Assembly: GCA_024742355.1 (NCBI GenBank)
Contig: JANSYM010000006.1
Location: 186,001-250,000, forward strand
Length of the DNA stretch: 64,000 nucleotides
Direction: 5' to 3'
From: Hyphomonadaceae bacterium
GTDB taxonomy: Bacteria > Pseudomonadota > Alphaproteobacteria > Caulobacterales > Hyphomonadaceae
Below the pieces are notes generated by a model. That model was not told the origin of the DNA. It was given only the letters and a program-made list of their open reading frames with translations, and did no database searches. A program made the translations under genes and the position numbers. Numbering within the stretch: the stretch's first letter is position 1; each line of letters begins with the position of its first letter. This document shows positions 54,601 to 62,781 of this stretch, piece after piece.

Positions 54601-57485
54601 GATGCAATCCAGATCGGCGGGCGCTCCTGGATCGGGCGCGGGAAGGTCGAGACCTTGATCATGTCGCCTTCACCATTGGCGACTTCGACTTCTTCACCCG
54701 CCCAGAGCTTGAACACGGTGTCGATACTCTCGACCATGATCTCACGCCGGCGCTCATAATTCTCCGGCATCAGGGCGAAGTCATTGGCGTGCCAGCCAGA
54801 GGCAAAGGACAGGCCGACGCGGCCATTCGACAATTGATCGATCACCGACCAGTCTTCAGCCACGCGGATCGGGTTATGCATTGGCAGCACGACACTGCCG
54901 GCACGCAGGGCGACATTCTCAGTAATCGTCGCCAGGGCGGCTGTGGTCACGGCCGGGTTCGGGAAAATCCCGCCAAACTCGTGGAAATGCCGTTCCGGCG
55001 TCCAGACCGACTGGAAGCCATTGGCATCGGCAAACTTGGCGCCTTCGAGGAGCAGTTTGTAGGTCTCACCCGGTTGCGCGTCGCCTTGCGATGACGAGAA
55101 ATAGAACAGGCCGAAATCCATTGGCGTGTCCGAGACTTCGACGCGCGCTGCATCAGACAGGCTGCTTTGATCGGTTTCGCCCTGGATGATGACTTCGAAT
55201 CCGCGGGCCAGTGTCCAGAAGATTTCCAGCACTGAGATGTCAAAGCTGACACTGGTCACGGCGAGCCAGACCCCAGGCTCCGTGCCGATCACGTCATCCA
55301 TGCCGGCAAAGAAATTCGCGACATTGCGGTGCGCGACTTTCACGCCCTTCGGACGGCCTGTCGATCCGGATGTAAAGATCACATAAGCGAGCTGGTCTGC
55401 CGTCACCGCGACGTTCGGCGCGCTTGCATCTGCGTCACTGGAAATCGACTCGAGCGTCACCAGTTCGGCACTCTCAAATGCCAGCGTCGCGGCGAGCGTT
55501 GCGCCGGTCACAACCAGGGCCGCGCCGGAATCCTCTAGCATGATGGCGAGACGGTCGCGTGGATAGGACGGGTCCATTGGCACATAGGCCGCACCGGCTT
55601 TCATCACGCCGAGCAAAGCCGCGACCAGTTCGGTCGAACGCTTGACGCAAACGGCAACGAAGTCGCCGGGTTTCACGCCCTTGCTGATCAGTGTGTTGGC
55701 GATCTGATTGGCGCGGGCGTCGAGGGCGCGATACGTCAGTGACGTGCTTTGGAAAACGACGGCTTCGGCGTCTGGCGTGCGCGCGACCTGCGCTTCAAAC
55801 AGCTGGTGAACGCACTGATCGCTGGCATAGGCCTTGACCGGCCCGTTCGAGAGATCCAGAAGCTGGCGCTTTTCCGTTTCCGGCAGCAGGTTGAGATTGG
55901 AGACCGGTGTCTCCGGCTGGGATGCAGCCTCCGCCAATAACGTTTCGACGCGCCCTGCCAGGGCCTGAACGGCGTCCTCGGACATGGCGTTCTGATCAAA
56001 GGAATAAGTGACCTGATCGGCAGCATCGTCGACATGCAGGGTCAGGGCTGTGCCAGGCAGCAGACCTGGTGCGCCGTCGAGCTGAACACCGATCGGCAGC
56101 GATTGCGACGCCTCCGTCTCGCGCAAGCGCGCATAGCGTGCTCGCATATCGCGCGCAAAGGTGCCGCGTTTTTCCTGCTGCGCCAGTGCATCACCCACTT
56201 GCGCCCGCATCGCCGCGAGCGGGGCATCCATATCCACCGTCGCTCGCATTGGAACCTCAGTCGCATAGAAACGATCGCCGTGTTGCGGCAGGGTTTTGCC
56301 GAGCGCCAGATCGAATTCGGCTTGGGTGCCCGACCGTGCAACGTAGACGGACAAAGCCGCCAAATAGTCATTTGCCGTATACTGACGATCCTGTTTGATC
56401 AGGCTCGCAGACGCCGGTTCAGAGGTCTCACGGATTTGCGCGAGCGCCGGGGCTGTCTGTTCCGCCACACGCCGCACCCAGAAGCGCTCATGCTTGGTCA
56501 TCCGAGAATCAAACTCGGCAAGCGCGGCCTCAATGCCACTGACTGATGCCAGCGTGCTGCCGATTGAAGCGGTCAGGGCCGCAGATGCGAGCGCGCGTCC
56601 ATCAAGCGGCGTCAAACCGCTCAAACGAACGGCGCCGGGTTGCGTCGATACGGTAATCGAGCTGGCGTTCGCGGCCAGCACTTGCCCGGGTGCCGCCTGT
56701 GCGTCGCCATCTGTGATATCGGCATGATCGATCAGATAGACCGTATCGCCGACCTGCACCTTGGGCAGGCACATCCAATTGTCTTCCCGGCCGAGATGCA
56801 GGCCGCGCACGAGGCGGCTGATCGTTTCGGCGGGCTGAGCGAAGTCGAGCAGACCAAGGCCTGGTCGATCCGACCGGACGTGGAAATGTTGCTGCGCACC
56901 CGGCGCTTTCGTCGCCATCGGCGTGCCGGACAAGATTTCTGCTTCAAGATTGGTGAGCAGCTCCGCGAACGTTTCCCGGCAGGCATTGGCGCATTTCACA
57001 CCGAGCGAAAACGCAGTATCTTCCGCCGAAATCTCGATCTGTCTCTGCAGCAGAATATCGCCGCCATCGACATCAGCAGTCATCGCATGCCAGGTCACAC
57101 CATGCGTGTCGGCACCGTCTATGATGGACCAGGACGTCGCATTGAACCCGGCATAGGCCGGCAAAAGCGAGTCGTGATAATTGATCGCCCGCCGTGACGG
57201 CATTGCAACCAACGCATCCGGCAAAATGGCGTGATTGACGATCGAGAACAGGTAGTCGAACGACATACCCGCCAATTTCTCTGCAAGATCCTGCTTAGCC
57301 GAAATCTGCGGGATATCGGTACCCGATAGCCACGCCTCGACGTCCACGCAGTCGCTGACCACTGCCGCAACAGCATGTCCGGCCGCAGTCCATTGCTGGA
57401 TGCAATCGATAAGCACTTGCGTGCTCCCGACAAATACAGCTTTGCCTATTTCCCCACTCATTTTGTCATTTACTCTACGAAGCAT
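51645..57485 (-). CDS. Hybrid NRPS: formyltransferase, partial C, A interrupted by monooxygenase and methyltransferase, PCP
   Basis: This 1946-aa protein (residues from 57485; an ATG at 57461 is also possible) reads: formyltransferase (about 10-300; Asn102, His104 in NYHDSLLP, Asp140, spaced as in Met-tRNA formyltransferase); C-terminal half of a condensation domain only (about 340-565, no HHxxxDG); adenylation N-part with YVIFTSGSTG near 700 and FDISVLE; luciferase-like flavin monooxygenase (about 787-1135; DFGLFYFSSS, SFASGWHANDF) inserted between A4 and A5; adenylation core with NMYGPTE near 1227 and YRTGDL near 1308; SAM methyltransferase (about 1385-1640; LEIGCGTG near 1450); A9/A10 with NGKIDR near 1815; PCP (Ser1873); a very basic tail. 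Specificity residues read D-I-L-Q-M-G-M-I-W, close to the glycine code. Start choice is weakly supported. Confidence 0.92.
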   Translation of the reverse strand: MLRRVNDKMSGEIGKAVFVGSTQVLIDCIQQWTAAGHAVAAVVSDCVDVEAWLSGTDIPQISAKQDLAEKLAGMSFDYLFSIVNHAILPDALVAMPSRRAINYHDSLLPAYAGFNATSWSIIDGADTHGVTWHAMTADVDGGDILLQRQIEISAEDTAFSLGVKCANACRETFAELLTNLEAEILSGTPMATKAPGAQQHFHVRSDRPGLGLLDFAQPAETISRLVRGLHLGREDNWMCLPKVQVGDTVYLIDHADITDGDAQAAPGQVLAANASSITVSTQPGAVRLSGLTPLDGRALASAALTASIGSTLASVSGIEAALAEFDSRMTKHERFWVRRVAEQTAPALAQIRETSEPASASLIKQDRQYTANDYLAALSVYVARSGTQAEFDLALGKTLPQHGDRFYATEVPMRATVDMDAPLAAMRAQVGDALAQQEKRGTFARDMRARYARLRETEASQSLPIGVQLDGAPGLLPGTALTLHVDDAADQVTYSFDQNAMSEDAVQALAGRVETLLAEAASQPETPVSNLNLLPETEKRQLLDLSNGPVKAYASDQCVHQLFEAQVARTPDAEAVVFQSTSLTYRALDARANQIANTLISKGVKPGDFVAVCVKRSTELVAALLGVMKAGAAYVPMDPSYPRDRLAIMLEDSGAALVVTGATLAATLAFESAELVTLESISSDADASAPNVAVTADQLAYVIFTSGSTGRPKGVKVAHRNVANFFAGMDDVIGTEPGVWLAVTSVSFDISVLEIFWTLARGFEVIIQGETDQSSLSDAARVEVSDTPMDFGLFYFSSSQGDAQPGETYKLLLEGAKFADANGFQSVWTPERHFHEFGGIFPNPAVTTAALATITENVALRAGSVVLPMHNPIRVAEDWSVIDQLSNGRVGLSFASGWHANDFALMPENYERRREIMVESIDTVFKLWAGEEVEVANGEGDMIKVSTFPRPIQERPPIWIASAGNVETFKAAGRLGANILTNMLGQDLEDLQTKLAAYREARADAGFEGPGQVSLMLHTYVCDDTEKAREIAREPFCNYLQSSFDLVKVAPWMFPAFKRPSLDGAEAQLDTSQFTDEDIAALMDHAFDRYFETAGLFGSPEHALGMVEKLKEIGVNEIACLVDFGIEAGTVLENLPHLNRLRELANSGGAAADEGTFVTVGETFKAHEITHLQCTPSMARMLIDDPDVLDQFGSLKHLMLGGEALPSDLADQLHETLTGQFTNMYGPTETTIWSTTSPVLNGQPITIGRPIANTTIRLLDAQGNLVGLGDAGELCIGGDGVVPGYLGRDDLTAERFIDDPYAPGERLYRTGDLARYKASGEIEYLGRIDQQVKINGYRIELGEIETQLSRHPDIWQSVVTAHNEDGVAQLVAYYTSAQGQSDNTDLVDHWQGLWDTAYQQSDEDSDARFNFTGWNDSYTGAPIPAAEMREWRDETQRSILDLAPQRLLEIGCGTGMVLFSVLDEVDHYSGIDVSANALSRIGDELTPTEASKVDLRKLPADAIGQFETGSFDTVVINSVAQYFPSADYLADVLERASALIADGGQIFVGDVRSLEQQAAFHTAVELNQAPAQLEPNVVSDRIEKRIQRDSELVLGDDFFHALVRDVPRLQGVTLTLKRGASANEMTDYRYDVVLHVGSAPADTLNLPAPRKAASLADIRDLLASGEPVVAVNGVPNARLAPVYAARQTLTGDSAATVGAMRDLLSQTRGVGIDPGELFELHPDYLVASARFNRDDASTFDVVFRHKTVSDKQVAPRTDADPLLRPADYANQPAAQVSDQKQLTDQLRAHLREHLPDYMVPSAFVAMDTFPLTPNGKIDRKALPAPTTSVALVQAEYVPPSNDLENTIAEVWKELLGLSQVGRTDNIFDIGANSIMTAQANQRLSKTLGRRVSLVSMFRYPTVETLAAHLGSDTRGPAAKPERAQKKTNRREEAAAKRRAKRQERVD

Positions 57486-57562
57486 CGCTATTCACTTTCG
57501 GATCGGTCAAGAAGTCAATGATTTCTGGCGATCCAAAGCAAAATTCGTTCCAATCGATACCT

Positions 57563-58270
57563 CTAGCCCCCGTTTTTCGCGTGATAGGTGAATTTTACCG
57601 GTTCGCCGCCCGTTTTCACGGCCAGAGCGAATCGCTGATTCGGTCGGATTTCGTGCGCCTCGAACGTCCAGTCACGGACGGCGGCGGAATCTCCCTTGAC
57701 CCGCAAAAGAGAAGGCGCTTCGCCGAACGGTGACATATCGAAATCGTGCAATGGAAACGAGACACCAAGGCCCAGCGCCTTGATAAAGGCTTCCTTGAGC
57801 GTCCAGTATCGAAAGAAAGCCTGCGGCAGGTCGACCGGCGCGACTTGCGCAAGATGCTGCTTCTCGACAGCCGATAGCGGCCAATCCATTTCTTCACGCT
57901 GAAGCGTTTGCACCGCCTCAATGTCAACTCCCACCGGCGCCGCCGCGCAAACGGCCAGCGCCGTCCATGCGCCGTCATGGCTGATGCTGAAGGACAGCGC
58001 CTGCCCGGCCAGATTGGGTTTGCCATAGGCGTTTTCTTCAAACGCCAACTCATTTGCTGGCTGGCCCGTGATCGCGCCGAGCCGCGCCCGGACATTGGCC
58101 CGCGCGATGGCCCACAGCATGCCTTTCTCGGAGGAAAACTGCCGGTCGCGCCGCGCACATTCCTCGCGATTCAAAGTCGTGAACAAGTCGTCCGCCTGCG
58201 CCACCTGGTCGGCATTGTTCCAGAGCCAGATATCAACCGACAAATCTTTAGATGGTTGCGGAAGGGTCAT
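57563..58270 (-). CDS. 4'-phosphopantetheinyl transferase (Sfp type)
   Basis: The protein is about 235 aa. It carries the Sfp-type motifs VGVDIE near residue 105 and WTLKEAFIKALG near 158, with Asp and Glu as Mg2+ ligands and the Lys contacting CoA. Members attach the phosphopantetheine arm to carrier domains, here the PCP of the NRPS and the ACP of the PKS. The ATG at 58270 gives a normal N-terminus; an upstream in-frame codon at 58354 adds an atypical stretch. It is 77 bases upstream of the NRPS gene on the same strand, so the three form one probable transcription unit. Confidence 0.9.
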   Translation of the reverse strand: MTLPQPSKDLSVDIWLWNNADQVAQADDLFTTLNREECARRDRQFSSEKGMLWAIARANVRARLGAITGQPANELAFEENAYGKPNLAGQALSFSISHDGAWTALAVCAAAPVGVDIEAVQTLQREEMDWPLSAVEKQHLAQVAPVDLPQAFFRYWTLKEAFIKALGLGVSFPLHDFDMSPFGEAPSLLRVKGDSAAVRDWTFEAHEIRPNQRFALAVKTGGEPVKFTYHAKNGG

Positions 58271-58385
58271 TGCGGTTGAGCCAGAAGATGCGCGGTGAAA
58301 GACAGATCCTGATACTGGCAGACAAGTATGGAGATCTCGTTCATGACACCTCACTAATTCACTGCTTCCCGGCCGGAAAGATCGT

Positions 58386-59522
58386 TTAGCGCGAGGCGAT
58401 AATGAACCGTGTGAGCCGCAGCAATTCGCCTATATCGCCGCCTCGCAAGGCATCCTTGGCACGCCAGTATAACGAACGCCCCAACTGCCCGACAATCTGC
58501 CGTCCGAGAGGCGAGCCGGTTTTCAAGGCTTGTACTTTCCGTTTGATGTCGGCCGATTCCAATAGCGGTGCACAGCCAAGTCCATAGCTGGTGGACATGC
58601 GGATCAACCGAATTTCATAGTCGCTCAGCGTGTCACACGGTGTCGAGGCAATGCCGGCCCAGGTGTCGAGGGCTTCGTCCCAAAGCACATGGCGCCCGAA
58701 CACTGCGCCTCGGCGGATCAGCGCGGCGCGGCTGCGGATGTCTGCGTGAGCCGGGTCTTTCCAGATTTCAGCAGGTAATAATTCTTCATCGCCAAGCTCG
58801 TCGAGCAGCGGTTTGATGATCTGGCGGTGATACTTGATCCATTTGCGGTTCGCGTCCTTCATCGAGAAACGCTCGCCCGCGGTCCCGCGCGTGCCCTGAT
58901 GCTCGCGGTGGAGAAAGACCACATCTGGCAGCACGCGTCCGGCGCCGTGACGGGTCAGTCGGAGCAGCATCTGATAATCCTGCGACCGATTTAGTGTTTC
59001 ATCGAACGGTCCGACCTGCTCATAAAAAGCGCGGCGCACGATCAATCCTGGCTGAAATATATGGCAGCCATCCAGGGCATCGGAAAACACCTCATCCGGC
59101 TGTGATGCCTTGGAATAGCCGGGCGCCTTGCGAACGATCTCACCAGAAGTCTGATCGACGGTGAAATCTTCGTGCAGTCCGGCGCAGTAATCGAGCTCAG
59201 GATGGGTTTCCAGTTCCTGCATCAGGCGCGCGCATGCGTCCGGCAGGATCAGGTCATCATCGTCACAAATCCAGACGCAATCCCCCTCAATCATGGCCAG
59301 GCCTTGATTCAGCGCGGCAGACTTTCCGCCATTTTCCTTGTGGTGATAACGCACCCGGTCACCAAATGCCGCGACGCGCTGGGCGGTGTCGTCAGTTGAG
59401 CCATCATCGATGACCAGGATCTCATCCACCGGGCGCGTTTGTGCGAGCAGGGTTTCAAGTGTCTCGGCGATCAGGTCCGCGCGATTATATGTCGGCAGAA
59501 TGACGCTCACACGATTGACCAT
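58386..59522 (-). CDS. GT2 family glycosyltransferase
   Basis: This protein of about 378 aa has a GT-A family-2 domain: VILPTYNRADLI near residue 6, IDDGSTDDT near 38 and the metal motif ICDDDDLI near 85, with HREHQGTRG near 210. The C-terminal 130 residues are helical without clear motif. The ATG at 59522 has GGGGA five bases upstream and is preferred over the in-frame ATG at 59549. It lies 115 bases upstream of the phosphopantetheinyl transferase on the same strand and could either belong to the polysaccharide locus or glycosylate the PKS/NRPS product. Confidence 0.87.
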   Translation of the reverse strand: MVNRVSVILPTYNRADLIAETLETLLAQTRPVDEILVIDDGSTDDTAQRVAAFGDRVRYHHKENGGKSAALNQGLAMIEGDCVWICDDDDLILPDACARLMQELETHPELDYCAGLHEDFTVDQTSGEIVRKAPGYSKASQPDEVFSDALDGCHIFQPGLIVRRAFYEQVGPFDETLNRSQDYQMLLRLTRHGAGRVLPDVVFLHREHQGTRGTAGERFSMKDANRKWIKYHRQIIKPLLDELGDEELLPAEIWKDPAHADIRSRAALIRRGAVFGRHVLWDEALDTWAGIASTPCDTLSDYEIRLIRMSTSYGLGCAPLLESADIKRKVQALKTGSPLGRQIVGQLGRSLYWRAKDALRGGDIGELLRLTRFIIASR

Positions 59523-59674
59523 TGGGTTCCCCATCACACCAATATTCATCCCACAAACCTAGCCTCAAGACCGGTTTACGGTCTGCTTTTGATCAAAAAC
59601 GGGTCGCCAACTTTGATCCCTCAGGCGCCCGGATTCTCGATCGCAAGTTGCATGCCACTATACACACAAAGCTT

Positions 59675-59700
59675 ATGAATGGGTTTTTGGGCACATTCAT
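59675..59700. promoter_or_regulatory. Inverted repeat in the divergent gap between two glycosyltransferase genes
   Basis: ATGAATG (59675-59681) and CATTCAT (59694-59700) form a perfect 7-base dyad with a 12-base spacer in the 280-base gap between the divergent genes. It may be an operator. No convincing -35/-10 pair was found beside it. Confidence 0.3.
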
Positions 59701-59800
59701 GGCGAAGATCGCGCCGCCAATTCACCTTCCCGGCAAGGTGTGACTGGCATATGACTTGCTCTGCTTGGTCTTGCTTTCGACGGTCGGGACAACCACAAAA

Positions 59801-60964
59801 ATGACGATGACAATTGATGCTCTGGTCCTCACCGATCCGCGATTTGCAGGCGGAACGTCAGCCGCAGTTCTGGCGGATGTAAAGGCGATGTCCGATGCTG
59901 GCCTCTCCGTCGGCCTGGCCTTGATGGAATCCGTCGGATTCTTCCAGGAAACGGATACTGAAAACCCGGCAATCGTGAATCTAGCCGACCTTCCCGGTGT
60001 CACCCTGATCGATCTTGAACAGGCGCAATCAGTGCGATGCGGCATTGCCTTCTTTCATCATCCATCCGTGTTCGAAAATCCGGTTCTGCGCGCGTTTCAG
60101 GTCGAGGCTGTTCGCAGCGTTCTGGTCGCGCATCAGCCGCTTTTCCTGGGTGATGGCGCCCTCGCTTTTGACCCGTTCAGGGTCCAGCGCAATGTGCGCG
60201 CGCAATTTGGTCAGTCCCTGCTATGGGCGCCCGTATCGGGGATTTGCCGACAGCAATTTCGAGCCTATGCCCCGCTCCTGCGGCTGACCTGTCACGACTG
60301 GCCAAATGCGTTCGATGTCAGCGACTGGGTGCCGCAACGCGAGAAGCTGCAAACACAATCCCTGACCATAGGACGCCACGGCCGCGCGCATCCCGATAAA
60401 TGGCCGGCCACCGGCGCCGACATTGCGCTCAGCCTGCCATCAGGCCCGCTCTCCAATGTCTCCGTCATGGGCGCGGATCGCGCCTTTCTGCACGCCAGAG
60501 GCGTGGATATTTCCGATTGGACCGTGCTTGACTTCAACGCGATGCCGGTTGCCGACTATCTCGATACGCTGGATGTGTTTTCCTATCACCACGCGCCGCT
60601 TTGGGTCGAATCGTTTGGACGCACGATTGCTGAAGCCATGCTGATGGGCGTGCGCTGTGTCCTATCACCGGCCCTGCAACCGACATTCGGGCCACATGCG
60701 CTGTATGGTGATCCGTCAGAGGTCGCCGGCATTCTCGATCACATCCGCAACAATCTCGAGGCCGAACGCACAGCGGCCCTGGCGGCGCGCCAGTATTGTC
60801 TCAACACCTATTCAACCAAATCCATCGTAAAACGGTTTGAAGACCTCAAATCCGATACCGGCACTGCCTCCCGGTCGCCGCGGCCCGAGATTTCACCGCT
60901 GATCGCAGCCAGGAAGCTTGTCGGCTTTCGACGCCGCCGAAGAAAGTCCAGGAAAGACGCGTAA
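59801..60964 (+). CDS. GT4-like glycosyltransferase (GT-B type), weakly conserved
   Basis: This protein of about 387 aa shows few motifs until its C-terminal half, where VESFGRTIAEAMLMG near residue 270 matches the E-x7-E donor-site motif of GT-B family 1/4 glycosyltransferases. The N-terminal half (with HHPSVFENP and AHQPLFLGDG) would be the acceptor-binding domain. The C-terminus is strongly basic (RRRRRKSRK). In-frame start codons at 59756, 59801 and 59807 are possible; none has a strong ribosome-binding site. It is followed after three bases by the sulfotransferase gene, with which it is surely co-transcribed. Confidence 0.75.
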   Translation: MTMTIDALVLTDPRFAGGTSAAVLADVKAMSDAGLSVGLALMESVGFFQETDTENPAIVNLADLPGVTLIDLEQAQSVRCGIAFFHHPSVFENPVLRAFQVEAVRSVLVAHQPLFLGDGALAFDPFRVQRNVRAQFGQSLLWAPVSGICRQQFRAYAPLLRLTCHDWPNAFDVSDWVPQREKLQTQSLTIGRHGRAHPDKWPATGADIALSLPSGPLSNVSVMGADRAFLHARGVDISDWTVLDFNAMPVADYLDTLDVFSYHHAPLWVESFGRTIAEAMLMGVRCVLSPALQPTFGPHALYGDPSEVAGILDHIRNNLEAERTAALAARQYCLNTYSTKSIVKRFEDLKSDTGTASRSPRPEISPLIAARKLVGFRRRRRKSRKDA

Positions 60965-60967
60965 ATC

Positions 60968-61825
60968 ATGCCTCAATCTCCTCCTTTATTCATCGTTGGC
61001 GCGCCACGATCCGGCAACACGCTGACCCGGCGGGTGCTGATGGCATCCGGTCAGATCTACATCCCGCCCGAGACCTATGTGCTCGGTGAACTCCTGGTGC
61101 GCTGGCGCAAGTGGCGCGGGCTCACCTGGCGCGAAAAGGTCTGGCTGTTCTGCGCCTATTTCGATCGCCACAAGAAGTTCGCAGACTTCGAAATCGAAAG
61201 CCTGTCCCCGCTCGCAGCAGCGGCTGTCGCGCTGCCTGAGAATGAGCAAACGCTGCCGACCCTGATCGATCGGTTCTATGCGTTCATGGCCCGCGAACAT
61301 GGCTTTACCGAGCAGCGCTGGGGCGACAAGACGCCATGGAATACGATGTATCTGAAAGACATCGTGAAAGCTTATCCCGACGCCTATTACCTGTACCTCA
61401 AACGCGATGGGCGCGATGTCGTTGCCTCGCAGTTGAAGTCCGATATGCGCGATTTCGAAGCGTCCGCAACGCGCTGGATTGACGCCAATACTGCCTGCCA
61501 GCGACACTTGAAACGGGCGCGGCGCGCGCCGCTGGAAATCGCTTATGAGGACCTCGTTACCGACCCCGAAGCGGTGTTCGCCGCCATCTTCGACTGGGCT
61601 GATCTCGACTTTGAAGCAGATTACCTGACGCGGATTCCGGAACGTCTGGGCGATGTCGGGCGTCATGATCATCACGCCGCCGTCACACGTCCAATCACGG
61701 CGAGTTCAATCGGCAAATGGAAAGACAGCTTGTCAGCGCAGCAGTTTGAGGCCCTGTCACCCGCCTTTGCCGACATGATGCAGGCGCTCGGATATGCGAC
61801 CGGCGCCAGCAAATCAGACCCGTGA
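60968..61825 (+). CDS. PAPS-dependent sulfotransferase
   Basis: This 285-aa protein carries the 5'-phosphosulfate-binding loop FIVGAPRSGNTLTRR near residue 8 and the 3'-phosphate-binding segment YLKRDGRDVVAS near residue 145, the two signatures of the cytosolic/Golgi sulfotransferase family, with WGDKTPWN between. It would transfer sulfate from PAPS to a hydroxyl of a sugar or other acceptor. Placed in an operon with a glycosyltransferase, it probably sulfates the surface glycan; modification of the small molecule made next door is a less likely alternative. It converges on the next GT2 gene with a 13-base gap. Confidence 0.87.
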   Translation: MPQSPPLFIVGAPRSGNTLTRRVLMASGQIYIPPETYVLGELLVRWRKWRGLTWREKVWLFCAYFDRHKKFADFEIESLSPLAAAAVALPENEQTLPTLIDRFYAFMAREHGFTEQRWGDKTPWNTMYLKDIVKAYPDAYYLYLKRDGRDVVASQLKSDMRDFEASATRWIDANTACQRHLKRARRAPLEIAYEDLVTDPEAVFAAIFDWADLDFEADYLTRIPERLGDVGRHDHHAAVTRPITASSIGKWKDSLSAQQFEALSPAFADMMQALGYATGASKSDP

Positions 61826-61838
61826 CCCGTCGTGCGCC

Positions 61839-62765
61839 CTAATCCGCCGCAACCGGGCTCAGGTCCCCGTAATATTCAGCCTCTTTGACCGAGAAAAACG
61901 CGGCGATAATGCCGCTGTGAAACATGGCCCGGACATAATGCCGACGGCTGGTTGCTTTCGACCCCAGCGTGAGCAGGGTCAGGACCATCAAATAGGCGAC
62001 CTTCACCATCGCAGCCCCCAGCTTGAACAGGTTGCGCGCGAGGCCGTTGCGATAGATCACGACTTTTCCATACGTAATTCCAGACCGGAATTTGTTCTTC
62101 ACCAGCCAGTCGAGTGACAACCGGTTTTCGGCCACGGGCTCGTACACCACAGCCTGTTTGGTCTCGTCTATCTTCGCACCGCCGAGAAAGCACTGATAGA
62201 AAAATTGCGTGTCTTCACCACCTGAACGCCCGCGATCCTCACTGAACCGGAGGGATTCTATGGCCGGGTGCAGGCGCTTGAAAAAGGCGTTGCTTGTATG
62301 CCCGGTCATGATTGGCCGGCGATCGCCAAGGCGAATGGAATGCAGGTCTATCGTACGGATCCAGTTCGGCGCATGATCAGGATAGATCGAAACGACCGGA
62401 CCGAAGGCAAGGTCGAGATTATTCTGCGTCGCCGTGTCATAATGGTGCTGCAGCCAGAGTTCGGTGGCAATTTCGTCATCATCAATGAACGCAATCCACT
62501 CGCCACGCGCCTGATCGACACAGGCATTGCGAGCAATTGAAATATTGCGCGCCGGGGCGTGAACATAGGTCAGATCGAGATCATCAAACCGCGCCGCAGT
62601 GGCTTCGACATAAGGCCGCGCGGTTGGCTCGACATCATTGTCGACCACGATCACTTCGAAACGGATTTCCGGACCGACTTTCTGACGCGCGATGGACTCG
62701 ATCGTCTCGCAAACGGATTTGCGCCGGAAGGTGCAGATACAGACGCTGATCAGCGGTGTCGTCAT
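61839..62765 (-). CDS. GT2 family glycosyltransferase
   Basis: This protein of about 308 aa starts VCICTFRRKS near residue 7, with VVDND near 42 and the metal motif FIDDDEIA near 92, a standard family-2 domain. GGEDTQFFYQ near 185 matches the catalytic-base ED motif. One hydrophobic helix near residue 265 suggests membrane association. The ATG at 62765 has AAGGA seven bases upstream; a longer in-frame ORF to 62951 overlaps the next gene and is rejected. It follows the GT4-like gene by 16 bases. Confidence 0.88.
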   Translation of the reverse strand: MTTPLISVCICTFRRKSVCETIESIARQKVGPEIRFEVIVVDNDVEPTARPYVEATAARFDDLDLTYVHAPARNISIARNACVDQARGEWIAFIDDDEIATELWLQHHYDTATQNNLDLAFGPVVSIYPDHAPNWIRTIDLHSIRLGDRRPIMTGHTSNAFFKRLHPAIESLRFSEDRGRSGGEDTQFFYQCFLGGAKIDETKQAVVYEPVAENRLSLDWLVKNKFRSGITYGKVVIYRNGLARNLFKLGAAMVKVAYLMVLTLLTLGSKATSRRHYVRAMFHSGIIAAFFSVKEAEYYGDLSPVAAD

Positions 62766-62781
62766 GTTCGCGTCCTTCGAT

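Noticed and set aside
52803-55094. 763-codon plus-strand ORF across the NRPS gene
   Set aside because: It lies wholly antisense to the NRPS coding frame, has no recognisable motif and reflects the stop-poor complement of a GC-rich gene.
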